From Anabaena catenula FACHB-362 (GTDB lineage Bacteria; Cyanobacteriota; Cyanobacteriia; Cyanobacteriales; Nostocaceae), in assembly GCF_014698735.1 (NCBI RefSeq), contig NZ_JACJTQ010000043.1, positions 1 through 44,472 of the forward strand: a stretch of 44,472 nt of DNA, in the 5' to 3' direction. Shown piece by piece: positions 18,186 to 26,338 of this stretch (the first letter of the stretch is position 1; every line of letters begins with the position of its first letter). The translations under genes were made by a program, and so were the position numbers. Below the pieces are notes generated by a model that was not told the origin of the DNA, searched no databases, and saw only the letters and a program-made list of their open reading frames with translations.

Positions 18186-18577
18186 AGATGTCTTTAACTT
18201 TCCTAATCTGGATTAACTAGATTCCCTACCTCAGTAGTCATTTTTAGATAAATTGTCTGCTAAATTGACTTAATTTTTGTTAAGTTGTGAAACCTTAAGT
18301 AAGTCTGCAAGTTAACAATTCAAAATAGCTCTATCAAGGTTTAAATCCTGGATAGAATTTGGAGCTATTTCAAGAAGCAATTATTGGATGATAGTCTTCA
18401 ATAGTCAATTTAGCAGTGATTATAGTCATAGCAATTTTGCGGCTGCTATATTATGCTACTTTGATTTTTGACAAAATTGAATGAAAAATTGAATTATTAC
18501 CTCAATAATTTGCTAAACTCCAAATTCAAGAGTGCAAATCAAAATTTGAGCATCAGGAATTGGGAGAGGTTGGCAGA
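18186..18577. other. Divergent intergenic region with an extended hairpin
   Basis: No gene seen. AAATAGCT at 18323-18330 pairs with AGCTATTT at 18363-18370. An inner stem CTATC/GATAG (18331-18335 with 18351-18355) and AGG/CCT stack inside it. The structure lacks a T-run, so it may be an RNA element or a protein-binding palindrome serving one of the two divergent genes. Confidence 0.5.
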
Positions 18578-19804
18578 GTGACTAACAGTGAAGAAATAGT
18601 CAATATAGAAAATGTTAATCCCCAGGACTTTTCATGGCGCTTCTGGCCTGTTGTGCCAATTTACCCTTATGGTAAACGTCGGACAATCCGTAAAGAGGTT
18701 GTAAAAGATACCATCTGGACTTTTGATCAGTTACAAGGGATTTTCTACGTTGTTGTGCCAATTCGCATGACTGTAGTTAAGCTAGAAAATGGCGGTTTGC
18801 TTGTTTATGCACCTGTTGCACCAACAGGAGAATGTGTCCGTTTGGTAAATGAGTTGGTAGCAGAACACGGTGATGTTAAGTATATTATTTTGCCCACCAT
18901 ATCGGGAATAGAACATAAAGTATTTGTTGGCCCCTTTGCGCGATCCTTTACCAATGCACAGGTATTTGTTGCACCCGAACAGTGGAGTTTTCCCCTAAAT
19001 TTGCCGTTGAGTTGGTTGGGTTTACCTGGAAAACGGACTCAGGTATTACCGGAAAATAGCCAAGAAGCGCCTTTTGCCGATGATTTTGATTATGCCATAT
19101 TGGGAGCCATTGATTTGGGGCCTGGTAAGTTTGCAGAGGTAGCTTTTTTCCACAAGCGATCACACACTCTCTTACTTACAGATACCATAATTTCTGTGCC
19201 AGCAGACCCACCAGCCATAGTCCAACTCGATCCCTATCCGTTGTTGTACCACGCCAAAGACAAAGCCTCGGACATCGTTGCAGATACCCAAGCCAATCGT
19301 TGTAAAGGATGGCAGCGTGTGACTTTGTTTGCCTTGTATTTTCAACCGAGTGTGTTAGCAATCCCGACATGGGGTGAAGTGTTCCGGGATGCCCAGAAAG
19401 CCCCAGAACGTTCTAGAAAAGCCTATTTTGGAGTTTTTCCTTTCCAATGGCAAGAAAATTGGCAAAATTCATTTGATGTATTGCGTGGAAACGGACGTTT
19501 ATTCGTTGCACCAATTTTACAAACTTTGATTTTAAATCGCGCACCAAAAGAAACAATAAATTGGGCTGATCAAGTTGTAAATTGGGATTTTAATTGGATT
19601 ATTTCCTGCCATTTTGATGCCCCAATTAAAGCAAAACCTCAACAGTTTCGGCAAGCATTTTCATTTTTGGAAAAACAACCAATGGGAGGTTTAGTTAGTA
19701 GTAATAGTTATCCTTTACCAGAAAATGATTTTAAATTGTTGAGAGATATTGATACAGGGTTAACTAGGTTTGGTATTGTGCCACCAGCCAGAGATAAGGT
19801 GTAA
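18578..19804 (+). CDS. DUF4336 family protein
   Basis: A 408-residue protein counted from GTG 18578. This start has GGGAGAGG 9 bases upstream; a TTG at 18560 would add six residues but lacks a site. It belongs to the DUF4336 family found in cyanobacteria, algae and plants: FSWRFWPVVPIYPYGKRRT, then QGIFYVVVPIRMTVVKLENGGLLVYAPVAPTGEC, VKYIILPTISGIEHKVFVGPFA, and a C-terminal INWADQVVNWDFNWIISCHFDAP. The function is unknown. There is no signal peptide. It is transcribed alone. Confidence 0.9.
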   Translation: MTNSEEIVNIENVNPQDFSWRFWPVVPIYPYGKRRTIRKEVVKDTIWTFDQLQGIFYVVVPIRMTVVKLENGGLLVYAPVAPTGECVRLVNELVAEHGDVKYIILPTISGIEHKVFVGPFARSFTNAQVFVAPEQWSFPLNLPLSWLGLPGKRTQVLPENSQEAPFADDFDYAILGAIDLGPGKFAEVAFFHKRSHTLLLTDTIISVPADPPAIVQLDPYPLLYHAKDKASDIVADTQANRCKGWQRVTLFALYFQPSVLAIPTWGEVFRDAQKAPERSRKAYFGVFPFQWQENWQNSFDVLRGNGRLFVAPILQTLILNRAPKETINWADQVVNWDFNWIISCHFDAPIKAKPQQFRQAFSFLEKQPMGGLVSSNSYPLPENDFKLLRDIDTGLTRFGIVPPARDKV

Positions 19805-19919
19805 ACAATTAAAAATAAAAAATTAAAAAATTAAAAAATTAAAAATCTTCTTTCATGAACTTTTTACCTAATTTTCAATGGTAGCTGGATTTCTACCGCA
19901 GTGTAATCAATCTTGCTGA

Positions 19920-20900
19920 CTACAACCAACGTTGTCGTTTAGCATAGACAATACTAGAAATCACAATTAATGCCATGACGCTGATAACAGCAGGATAAGC
20001 CCAAGGTTGTTCTAATTCCGGCATATATTTGAAGTTCATACCATAGAAGCCAGAAATAAAAGTGAGTGGCAAAAATATGCTTGAGAGAATAGTGAGACGA
20101 TTAATTCGTTCACTGGTTTTGCTGGCAACATTATCCCGTTGAATTTCCATTAATTCTGACATCCACGCTCTCAAAGCCAGATATTCTTGCCAGAGATTAT
20201 CAATGTGATGAACCAATTCTTGATTAAATAATGCCTTCACAGGTGGGGTAATCCATTGGAAATCCTCGTAATCCATAATAGCTAAAAGTGACTTGATGCT
20301 TTGAAAATTGCGCCTTCCAACACGAGTAGATTGCCTCATCGTGGCAATTTTCTGATAGGTTGAGTCATCACCCAATTTATCTAAAACTTCATCTTCTAAA
20401 TCATCAAGCTTTCTAGAAATATAGTCAAATACAGTATGGTAATTATTTAAAATATCTTTAAAAATAAAATATAAAATATAGTCAACTCCCCACTTTTGAA
20501 TATCTAAATTTCGCTTTTGAAGATTGTTGGTGAGGATGCTGAAGATTTTTACTTCCGTGATTTCAAAGGTTATGATAAAATTTGTTCCCACCACAATACT
20601 GCCACGGGCTACCTCAAACTCACGATTTTTTATTTGATGAGTCAGAATTTCATAGCTGTTAAATAAACAATCTTCCATATCTTCATCAATTCCTATAGGG
20701 GAATGATTGAAAATCATGTCAACACGAGATGGATTAAGTCCAAAATACTTGATAATTCTAGCTGTTCCAGTGCGATCGCGGAAGTTAATACAGCGCAACC
20801 AGATATTGCAGGCATTATCAATCTTTGTCAGTACTACATCAACATCCCTCGTGGTAAATAATTCCAGTTTATTCTGAGAAAAGGTGAGGAGAATTAGCAT
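19920..20900 (-). CDS. corA: CorA-family magnesium/divalent cation transporter
   Basis: A 326-residue CorA-type channel. The long N-terminal cytosolic domain carries the usual helical stalk. Two C-terminal membrane segments (about residues 268-288 and 300-320) are present, the first ending in the selectivity motif Y-G-M-N (GMN at 287-289), and the C-terminus is basic (KRQRWL). CorA forms a pentamer in the plasma membrane and passes Mg2+, Co2+ or Ni2+ inward. It is in a same-strand row with the acetyltransferase gene, whose stop lies 38 bases upstream of the corA start. No Mg2+ riboswitch was recognised. Confidence 0.94.
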   Translation of the reverse strand: MLILLTFSQNKLELFTTRDVDVVLTKIDNACNIWLRCINFRDRTGTARIIKYFGLNPSRVDMIFNHSPIGIDEDMEDCLFNSYEILTHQIKNREFEVARGSIVVGTNFIITFEITEVKIFSILTNNLQKRNLDIQKWGVDYILYFIFKDILNNYHTVFDYISRKLDDLEDEVLDKLGDDSTYQKIATMRQSTRVGRRNFQSIKSLLAIMDYEDFQWITPPVKALFNQELVHHIDNLWQEYLALRAWMSELMEIQRDNVASKTSERINRLTILSSIFLPLTFISGFYGMNFKYMPELEQPWAYPAVISVMALIVISSIVYAKRQRWL

Positions 20901-20938
20901 ATTGTAATCCTAACAGACTCCAGGTAAGATTTATTTAA

Positions 20939-21451
20939 CTATGTTGCAGACGTGGTTGAGTCCCCAACTCGTAAACCCATAATCATTAAATCCTTTTCTT
21001 CTCCATCCAAATCGGCAATTCTAGGCAAAAGTCCCCAAGTCTGAAAACCAAAAGATATAAATAATCCTAAACTCGGTTGATTGTGAGCAAAAATAAAACT
21101 TACTAAAGTCTTTAAACCTAAATTTGGACTTTCATGAATTGCTTTCCTTAAAAGTTGCTTTCCCAAACCACATCCCTGAAAGTCTGGGGAAATGTAAATA
21201 CTAATTTCCGCAGTTGAATGGTAAGCCGGTCTGCCGTAAAATGATTGAAAACTCAACCATCCCGCAATTACATCTTCTGTCTCAATTATCCACAGCGGAC
21301 GTTGTGAAGGTACTCGTCCTTTAAACCAAGCCAGACGACTTTCCACAGATACAGGTTCTAAATCGGCTGTCGCCATGCGGCTGGGAACCGCAGCGTTGTA
21401 AATTCCTACAATGGCAGGTAAATCAGTTTCTCTGGCATGGCGAATAATCAT
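20939..21451 (-). CDS. GNAT N-acetyltransferase (phosphinothricin-acetyltransferase-like)
   Basis: A 170-residue GNAT-fold enzyme. It starts IIRHARETDLPAIVGIYNAAVPSRMATADLEPVS, which is characteristic of the phosphinothricin/methionine-sulfone acetyltransferase subgroup. The acetyl-CoA motif is seen as ISPDFQGCGLGKQLLRKAI (Q/R-x-x-G-x-G/A). Such enzymes acetylate small amines or amino-acid analogues; the true substrate is unknown. It ends 38 bases before corA on the same strand. Confidence 0.9.
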   Translation of the reverse strand: MIIRHARETDLPAIVGIYNAAVPSRMATADLEPVSVESRLAWFKGRVPSQRPLWIIETEDVIAGWLSFQSFYGRPAYHSTAEISIYISPDFQGCGLGKQLLRKAIHESPNLGLKTLVSFIFAHNQPSLGLFISFGFQTWGLLPRIADLDGEEKDLMIMGLRVGDSTTSAT

Positions 21452-21631
21452 TGCTGCTACTTGGGAAAATTGTTGTTAAAATCTTCACAAATAATACACT
21501 GTCACAGGAAGAGTTATCAGCTTTTCTGTTGATTTTATTCAATATAAATGGAGAGAAAATCTTGTTTCGTATCTGGCGATCACTCAGTCTTGTCTTCACA
21601 GTCATAATTATCAAATGTCCTGAATTTGATC

Positions 21632-22351
21632 TCAAAACCGGACTTTGTACAACTCGAATAATTCTCCTAATTGCCGTTTGACTACTTTAGCACCCGCAGC
21701 TTTAATTGTTTTTTCCCAGTCTGTCGTAGATTCTAGAAACACTTCAGCACCCAAATAAGTTTCTAGAACAGCCCAATCTTCTGCTAAAGGCTGTTGTGAA
21801 TTAAGAATATCAAACACAAATTGTCCACCTGGTTTCAATACCCGTTTGACTTCCAACAATACAGCATTCCAATATTCTAGGGGAAAATAGCAACTAAAAC
21901 CCGTTGCAATTACTAAGTCAAATTGCTCAGAAACATAGTTTAAATGATGAGCCGCTCCTAACTCAACACCTTTGAAAAGTTTTGAGTTTAATTGCGAACC
22001 ACGAGAATTAAGAGTATCTCTGGCGATATTACTAATTTCTTGCCCATAAAAAAATGCTTGCCAATCTCGCCAAGGATAAATTAAAAAACTGACACCACAG
22101 CCAATATCTAGACAATGTTGGTTTTTTTGAGGTTGAGCAATTTCCCAAAAAGGCGATACAATTCTATCGGTTAATATGCCAGTAGTCCATTCCCGAAATA
22201 TTGGCATTGCTTGTACTTCGTCTGGTACTTCAAATTTTTGATTTTGATATTGTTGATTGAAGCGATATGCTATTTGTGCTACTCTCTCTTGCCATTTATC
22301 TGATTGATTAGTATTGGTTGTGTAAGGTTTAGAAGACGGATTTTTAGACAT
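21632..22351 (-). CDS. Class I SAM-dependent methyltransferase
   Basis: A 239-residue protein with a Rossmann-type methyltransferase core: motif I CLDIGCGVSF, an acidic residue after strand 2 (GQEIS), and LVIATGFSCYFPLEYWNAVLLEVKRVLKPGGQFVFDIL as the motif IV to post-motif segment. The substrate is not predictable. It lies between the ABC ATPase gene (upstream) and the acetyltransferase gene on the same strand, with a 181-base gap to the latter. Confidence 0.9.
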   Translation of the reverse strand: MSKNPSSKPYTTNTNQSDKWQERVAQIAYRFNQQYQNQKFEVPDEVQAMPIFREWTTGILTDRIVSPFWEIAQPQKNQHCLDIGCGVSFLIYPWRDWQAFFYGQEISNIARDTLNSRGSQLNSKLFKGVELGAAHHLNYVSEQFDLVIATGFSCYFPLEYWNAVLLEVKRVLKPGGQFVFDILNSQQPLAEDWAVLETYLGAEVFLESTTDWEKTIKAAGAKVVKRQLGELFELYKVRF

Positions 22352-22395
22352 TAATTACTTTGGTGATTGGTAATTGGGAACAGGGAATATCTATC

Positions 22396-22409
22396 TTTAC
22401 TTCTGACTC
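22396..22409 (-). repeat. Single relic of the GAGTCAG repeat
   Basis: GAGTCAGAAGTAAA on the minus strand is identical to the end of the array at window positions 92-105. It marks another site occupied by this repeat family. Confidence 0.6.
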
Positions 22410-22413
22410 TTGA

Positions 22414-24063
22414 TTATGCTCTTGCTAATAAAGGTGCAGCAGCTAATAGGGTTTGGGTGTAGGGATGTTGAGGATGAGAAAAAATTTGTTTTGTTTGTCC
22501 TAGTTCGACAATTTTACCACCATTCATCACTGCTATGCGATCGCACAAAAACCGCGCTAACCATAAATCATGGGTAATGAATAGGTAAGTTAACTCAAAT
22601 TCTGCCTTTAGTTGCAGCATCAAATCGAGAACTTGTGTTTGTACGCTGGCATCTAACATACTTACCGGTTCATCACATATTACCAGTTTGGGACGAGTAA
22701 TTAAAGCCCGTGCTATGGCTACCCGTTGTTGTTGTCCCCCAGATAAATCAGAGGGATAACGCTGGTAATAAAGTTCTGCTGGTGTTAAACCCACTTTTTC
22801 TAACATCCATAAAACCTGTTCTTTGGCTTGGATGGTATTAGCTAAATTGTGAATTAATAAAGGATCTGCTATACTTTGTCCTACCGTCATTGCCGGATTT
22901 AAACAAGCATGGGGATCTTGAAAGATCATTTGGATTTGTCTACGGGAAGAACGAATTTCTTGAGGTGACAAACTGGTTAATTCCTGTCCTAAAAACTCGA
23001 CTTTTCCAGATGTAGGATGAATTAATTGTAAAATGGTTCTAGAAAGTGTACTTTTCCCGCAACCAGACTCTCCTACTAATCCTAAAATTTCCCCTGGATA
23101 CAATTCTAAATTAATTCCATCTACAGCTTTAATTGTTTGTCCTTCTCCTTTAAATAAGCGTTCAATAAAATTCGGTTCTATGGTATAATGTTGCTTAAGT
23201 TCTGTGATTTTCAGAATTGGTGATTGGCTTGTTTCTGTATTATCAATTACCAATTCTTCATTATCATTGACTGCTTGAATATGCAAAGCCGCTTTTAATA
23301 GAGAACGGGTATATTCATGTTGGGGTTCTTTAAATACAGTTTCCGTTTTCCCCATTTCGACCATTTTACCCTGATACATTACCCCAATGCGATCGCAATA
23401 TTCCCCCACCATTGCTAAATCATGGGAAATCAACAACAATCCCATATTCTCCTCAGCACACAATCGCGTTAACTCTTGCAGGATTTGTGCAGAAACCGTG
23501 ACATCTAAGCTGGTTGTGGGTTCATCCGCCACAATGAGTTTAGGATTAAGGAGAAGCGCCAGTGCAATAGCTACCCGTTGACGCATTCCCCCGCTAAACT
23601 CATGGGGATACTGACTCCAACGACTAGCGGGAATCTTCACTTTCTCCAAAGTCGCTAAAGCCTTTTCTTTCGCTTGTTGTTTTGATAACTCCGGTGAATG
23701 GGCTTGTAAAGTTTCAATACAATGATTACCAATCGTCATCAACGGGTCAAGACGCGTCATAGGGTCTTGAAAAATCAAAGCTACTGCTTCACCCCGAAAC
23801 TTCTGCATCTGAAGCGGTGTTAAATCTAAAACAGGCTGTCCCTGAAAATTTACTTTACCCTCAACGCGACTAGAGGAAGGTAACAAACGCATGATTGCCC
23901 TTCCAATAGTAGATTTACCGCAACCAGACTCTCCTACCAAACCCATTCTTTCCCCTGTGTGCAGTGAAAAAGATACATTATCAACCGCCCAGCTTGCTTC
24001 TTCTCTGTTGCGTTGGGGATAAGCTACGCAGAGATTTTCAACATTAAATAAGGCTTCACTCAT
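22414..24063 (-). CDS. Fused two-domain peptide/nickel-type ABC ATPase
   Basis: A 549-residue protein with two complete ABC nucleotide-binding domains, equivalent to DppD and DppF joined. Each half has a Walker A GLVGESGCGKST, signature motifs (FSGGMRQR in the first, LSGGQQQR in the second), Walker B (LIVADEPT and LVICDEPV) and the H-loop (LLISHDLAM, LFITHDLWL). Each half also carries the C-terminal oligopeptide-transporter extension (HEYTRSLL, HPYTQTLL). Partner permeases and a binding protein are not adjacent, so it must work with membrane subunits encoded elsewhere. Oligopeptide, glutathione or nickel transport are possible. Confidence 0.95.
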   Translation of the reverse strand: MSEALFNVENLCVAYPQRNREEASWAVDNVSFSLHTGERMGLVGESGCGKSTIGRAIMRLLPSSSRVEGKVNFQGQPVLDLTPLQMQKFRGEAVALIFQDPMTRLDPLMTIGNHCIETLQAHSPELSKQQAKEKALATLEKVKIPASRWSQYPHEFSGGMRQRVAIALALLLNPKLIVADEPTTSLDVTVSAQILQELTRLCAEENMGLLLISHDLAMVGEYCDRIGVMYQGKMVEMGKTETVFKEPQHEYTRSLLKAALHIQAVNDNEELVIDNTETSQSPILKITELKQHYTIEPNFIERLFKGEGQTIKAVDGINLELYPGEILGLVGESGCGKSTLSRTILQLIHPTSGKVEFLGQELTSLSPQEIRSSRRQIQMIFQDPHACLNPAMTVGQSIADPLLIHNLANTIQAKEQVLWMLEKVGLTPAELYYQRYPSDLSGGQQQRVAIARALITRPKLVICDEPVSMLDASVQTQVLDLMLQLKAEFELTYLFITHDLWLARFLCDRIAVMNGGKIVELGQTKQIFSHPQHPYTQTLLAAAPLLARA

Positions 24064-24262
24064 AGTTAATTATTAGCCTGGCGCTACCAGCTTTTATAAA
24101 ATCGTAAATTTAGGATAGTCTATCAGATTAGCAAAAGTAGTTGTTCTACCAATACAGATATTGCTACTGCGCTTAAGGTAGTTATATTAACGAACCACAG
24201 AGACGCAGAGAACGCAGAGGCATATAAACAATAGATATATGCCTACAAATTATTAACGGGAC

Positions 24263-25504
24263 TTAGGAATGATTCGGATTTTGATCAGCACCACAATGAT
24301 AACAATAAGGCAACTTTTTGTAAGTTAAATTATGGCAATTGTGGCATTCAACATATTGATAATAACCGCAATGAGGACAATGGGCATCATGAGTTTTAAT
24401 GGTTTTAGCACAGTTAATACATTGTGATTTTTGAACTCTTTTAGCAGCTTGAAACTTAGTGTTAAAAACAAATGTTTGTAAGAATTTTATCAGTCCAAAA
24501 CCAACCAGAGGAATCAAAAAGATATAAACAAAGTTAAGTAGGAACAGCAACCTACCAACTAAATTACTGATGATATTTAAAATGAACTGTGCAATTGCAC
24601 CAATTTGCAGAAATTGAAATATTTTAAAAATCAACGGAATTAGAAATATCACCAGTAAATGCCAGCTAATTAAAGCTACGAGTCCATATCCTTTTCTTTG
24701 GCTAAATCTATTAACCAATAAAGCAATAATAATTAAAGGGAGGAGAAAAATAGATTGAAATATCAGTTGGATACTGGGATACCAAAATGATGCGCTTTGA
24801 TAGCCTTTTGCAACTTCCGTAAATTTAGTTTCATCTTTTAGAAAAGATAAAAAATCAATAATTTCTGGTTTCGTCAGCAGTTGGCTTTGCAGACTAGCCA
24901 TTTTCTGTTTAAATGTAGAAATTTTACGGTTATTATTATCTAATTCTTGTTTAGCTTTTTCTGCTGCAACTTGATTAATAGAATTTCCTGGAGACTGTCC
25001 AGCAATTTTTTCTAACAGCGTTGAATCATATTGATTGCGAATATTTAAATTTGCTTGTGCTAATTTATTGATATTATCTTTTGTCTGATTTATAGCTATC
25101 AGAGTTTGGCGATTTTCGGAATTATTAGTCTTATCTTTAGCTTCACCATAGTTCAAACATATTTCCGAAACCTTACCCAAATGTCCTAGTTCTTCCTGTT
25201 GATAGATTTGCCTAAAATTGGGTTGAGTAGTTGTATTATATGGCAATGAATTCCTAATAAGTTCAAAATCTTTATCCTTAGTAGTTTGTTTTTTGTAACT
25301 ATTCCATTCTGAATAGCATGGATAAGCTTGATATGGGCTGAGATGCCATCTACTAATATGATCTAAACCAGTAAAAACATTGATTAAAATAAAAATATCA
25401 ACTAAAATAATCACAATCAAACTTACCTTATTTACAGGTTCATTATTGATTGTTCGAGAATTTTGAAAAAACTGACTTAAAAAAAGACGTATTCTATTAA
25501 ACAT
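24263..25504 (-). CDS. Multi-pass membrane protein with C-terminal zinc ribbons
   Basis: A 413-residue protein. One membrane segment lies near the N-terminus (about 27-47). A large hydrophilic, partly coiled-coil region (about 60-230, with EKIAGQSPGNSINQVAAEKAKQELDNNNRK) follows, then three or four membrane segments (about 240-355). The tail holds four paired-cysteine knuckles: CINCAK, CPHCGYY, CHNCHN and CYHCGA, forming two zinc ribbons of the DZR type. The family is known only as a cyanobacterial zinc-ribbon membrane protein; the function is unknown. It is transcribed alone. Confidence 0.85.
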   Translation of the reverse strand: MFNRIRLFLSQFFQNSRTINNEPVNKVSLIVIILVDIFILINVFTGLDHISRWHLSPYQAYPCYSEWNSYKKQTTKDKDFELIRNSLPYNTTTQPNFRQIYQQEELGHLGKVSEICLNYGEAKDKTNNSENRQTLIAINQTKDNINKLAQANLNIRNQYDSTLLEKIAGQSPGNSINQVAAEKAKQELDNNNRKISTFKQKMASLQSQLLTKPEIIDFLSFLKDETKFTEVAKGYQSASFWYPSIQLIFQSIFLLPLIIIALLVNRFSQRKGYGLVALISWHLLVIFLIPLIFKIFQFLQIGAIAQFILNIISNLVGRLLFLLNFVYIFLIPLVGFGLIKFLQTFVFNTKFQAAKRVQKSQCINCAKTIKTHDAHCPHCGYYQYVECHNCHNLTYKKLPYCYHCGADQNPNHS

Positions 25505-25521
25505 ATAAATTTTATACTTAC

Positions 25522-25604
25522 GTAGGTTGAGTCTCTTGATGTCAACCCAACATTTTGAAAATCAAAGTTGTTGTTGGGTTAAGCTGCTGCTGAAATCAAC
25601 CTAC
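25522..25604. repeat. Nested palindromic repeat (GTAGGTTGA...TCAACCTAC)
   Basis: Outer arms GTAGGTTGA (25522-25530) and TCAACCTAC (25596-25604) enclose inner arms AACCCAAC (25544-25551) and GTTGGGTT (25573-25580). A shorter relative, GGTTGGGT-TTA-ACCCAACC, is at 33571-33589 after CP12. This is a small non-coding repeat family of these genomes. Confidence 0.75.
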
Positions 25605-25687
25605 CATTTTCTTGTTACTTTGGTAGCAGTCTCATGTCATTCATAAGTGGCATTATGTAGTTAAATAGAGAAAAAGGAGAGTAATAT

Positions 25688-26041
25688 TTATTTTTCCCCT
25701 TTCTCCTCTGGTTGGAGTATGGCATGGCAATATCTAATCAGAGTTATCAAGCGTTCTTCAATGGTTATGAGCCTCGCTTGTGCCGTTGCGGACTGCTTTG
25801 CACCTTGGAAAAACATTACATCTATTTCCAAGAGACGCAGTTGCTTACTCATCTCCGTTTGATAAGACTGCTCCCGATATTCTACATCGGCTAAAGGGAC
25901 AATTTGTTGGATAAACCATTGCTGCAAAGCTGCCAGACGCTGCCGTAGGGTAGGAGCATCTAGTTGATTTTTGGTAACATCAGAGCGTAGATGCTCTAGT
26001 AATGTTGCAAATTCCTGATATTTATCAAGATTCAGAGACAT
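25688..26041 (-). CDS. patD: PatD-like heterocyst frequency protein
   Basis: A 117-residue, all-helical cytosolic protein. The sequence LDKYQEFATLLEHLRSDV, then LRLLEIDVMFFQGAKQSATAQARL and LITLIRYCHAIL, looks like the PatD family. In Anabaena PCC 7120, PatD is an NtcA-regulated protein that tunes heterocyst frequency. The assignment is from recall of the family pattern; no diagnostic motif is published that I can check here. The gene is divergent from rel with a 297-base gap that contains two hairpins. A minus-strand TTGACA lies 26 bases before the start codon; no GTA-N8-TAC site was seen close by. Confidence 0.6.
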   Translation of the reverse strand: MSLNLDKYQEFATLLEHLRSDVTKNQLDAPTLRQRLAALQQWFIQQIVPLADVEYREQSYQTEMSKQLRLLEIDVMFFQGAKQSATAQARLITIEERLITLIRYCHAILQPEEKGEK

Positions 26042-26119
26042 CCAGTGCTAGTTAAGATAGTATTAATGTCAAGAAAATTTTCTTCTACAATAAACTTTTT
26101 TAAGGACTCAATCAAACTA

Positions 26120-26147
26120 AAAGCCTCGAATCATACTTTGAGGCTTT
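26120..26147. terminator. Terminator-like hairpin between divergent genes
   Basis: AAAGCCTCGAA pairs with TTTGAGGCTTT (11 bp, one G-T) around a 6-nt loop. On the minus strand it runs into TTTTAGTTT, as an intrinsic terminator would. It lies upstream of both flanking genes, so it may end an unannotated transcript that enters the patD side. Confidence 0.65.
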
Positions 26148-26260
26148 GTTTGCCATCTATCGATATTCTGCCTTATGTGCCTCGACACCTGCAATGGATG
26201 ATGATCACAGGCAATTAGAAAGTCATCCTCACACTGTTTTTTCTACCCGTCTGTAGGGCA

Positions 26261-26286
26261 ACAGCATCTTCTTGGGACGATGCTGT
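26261..26286 (+). promoter_or_regulatory. Hairpin in the rel leader
   Basis: A perfect 8-bp stem ACAGCATC/GATGCTGT with a 10-nt loop ends 52 bases before the rel start codon. It could be a leader structure or an operator; no T-run follows. Confidence 0.4.
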
Positions 26287-26338
26287 AATTTGCGTCTATA
26301 TCTCACTTAATCCACCAAAAACTTATAATCTCTCTTGT

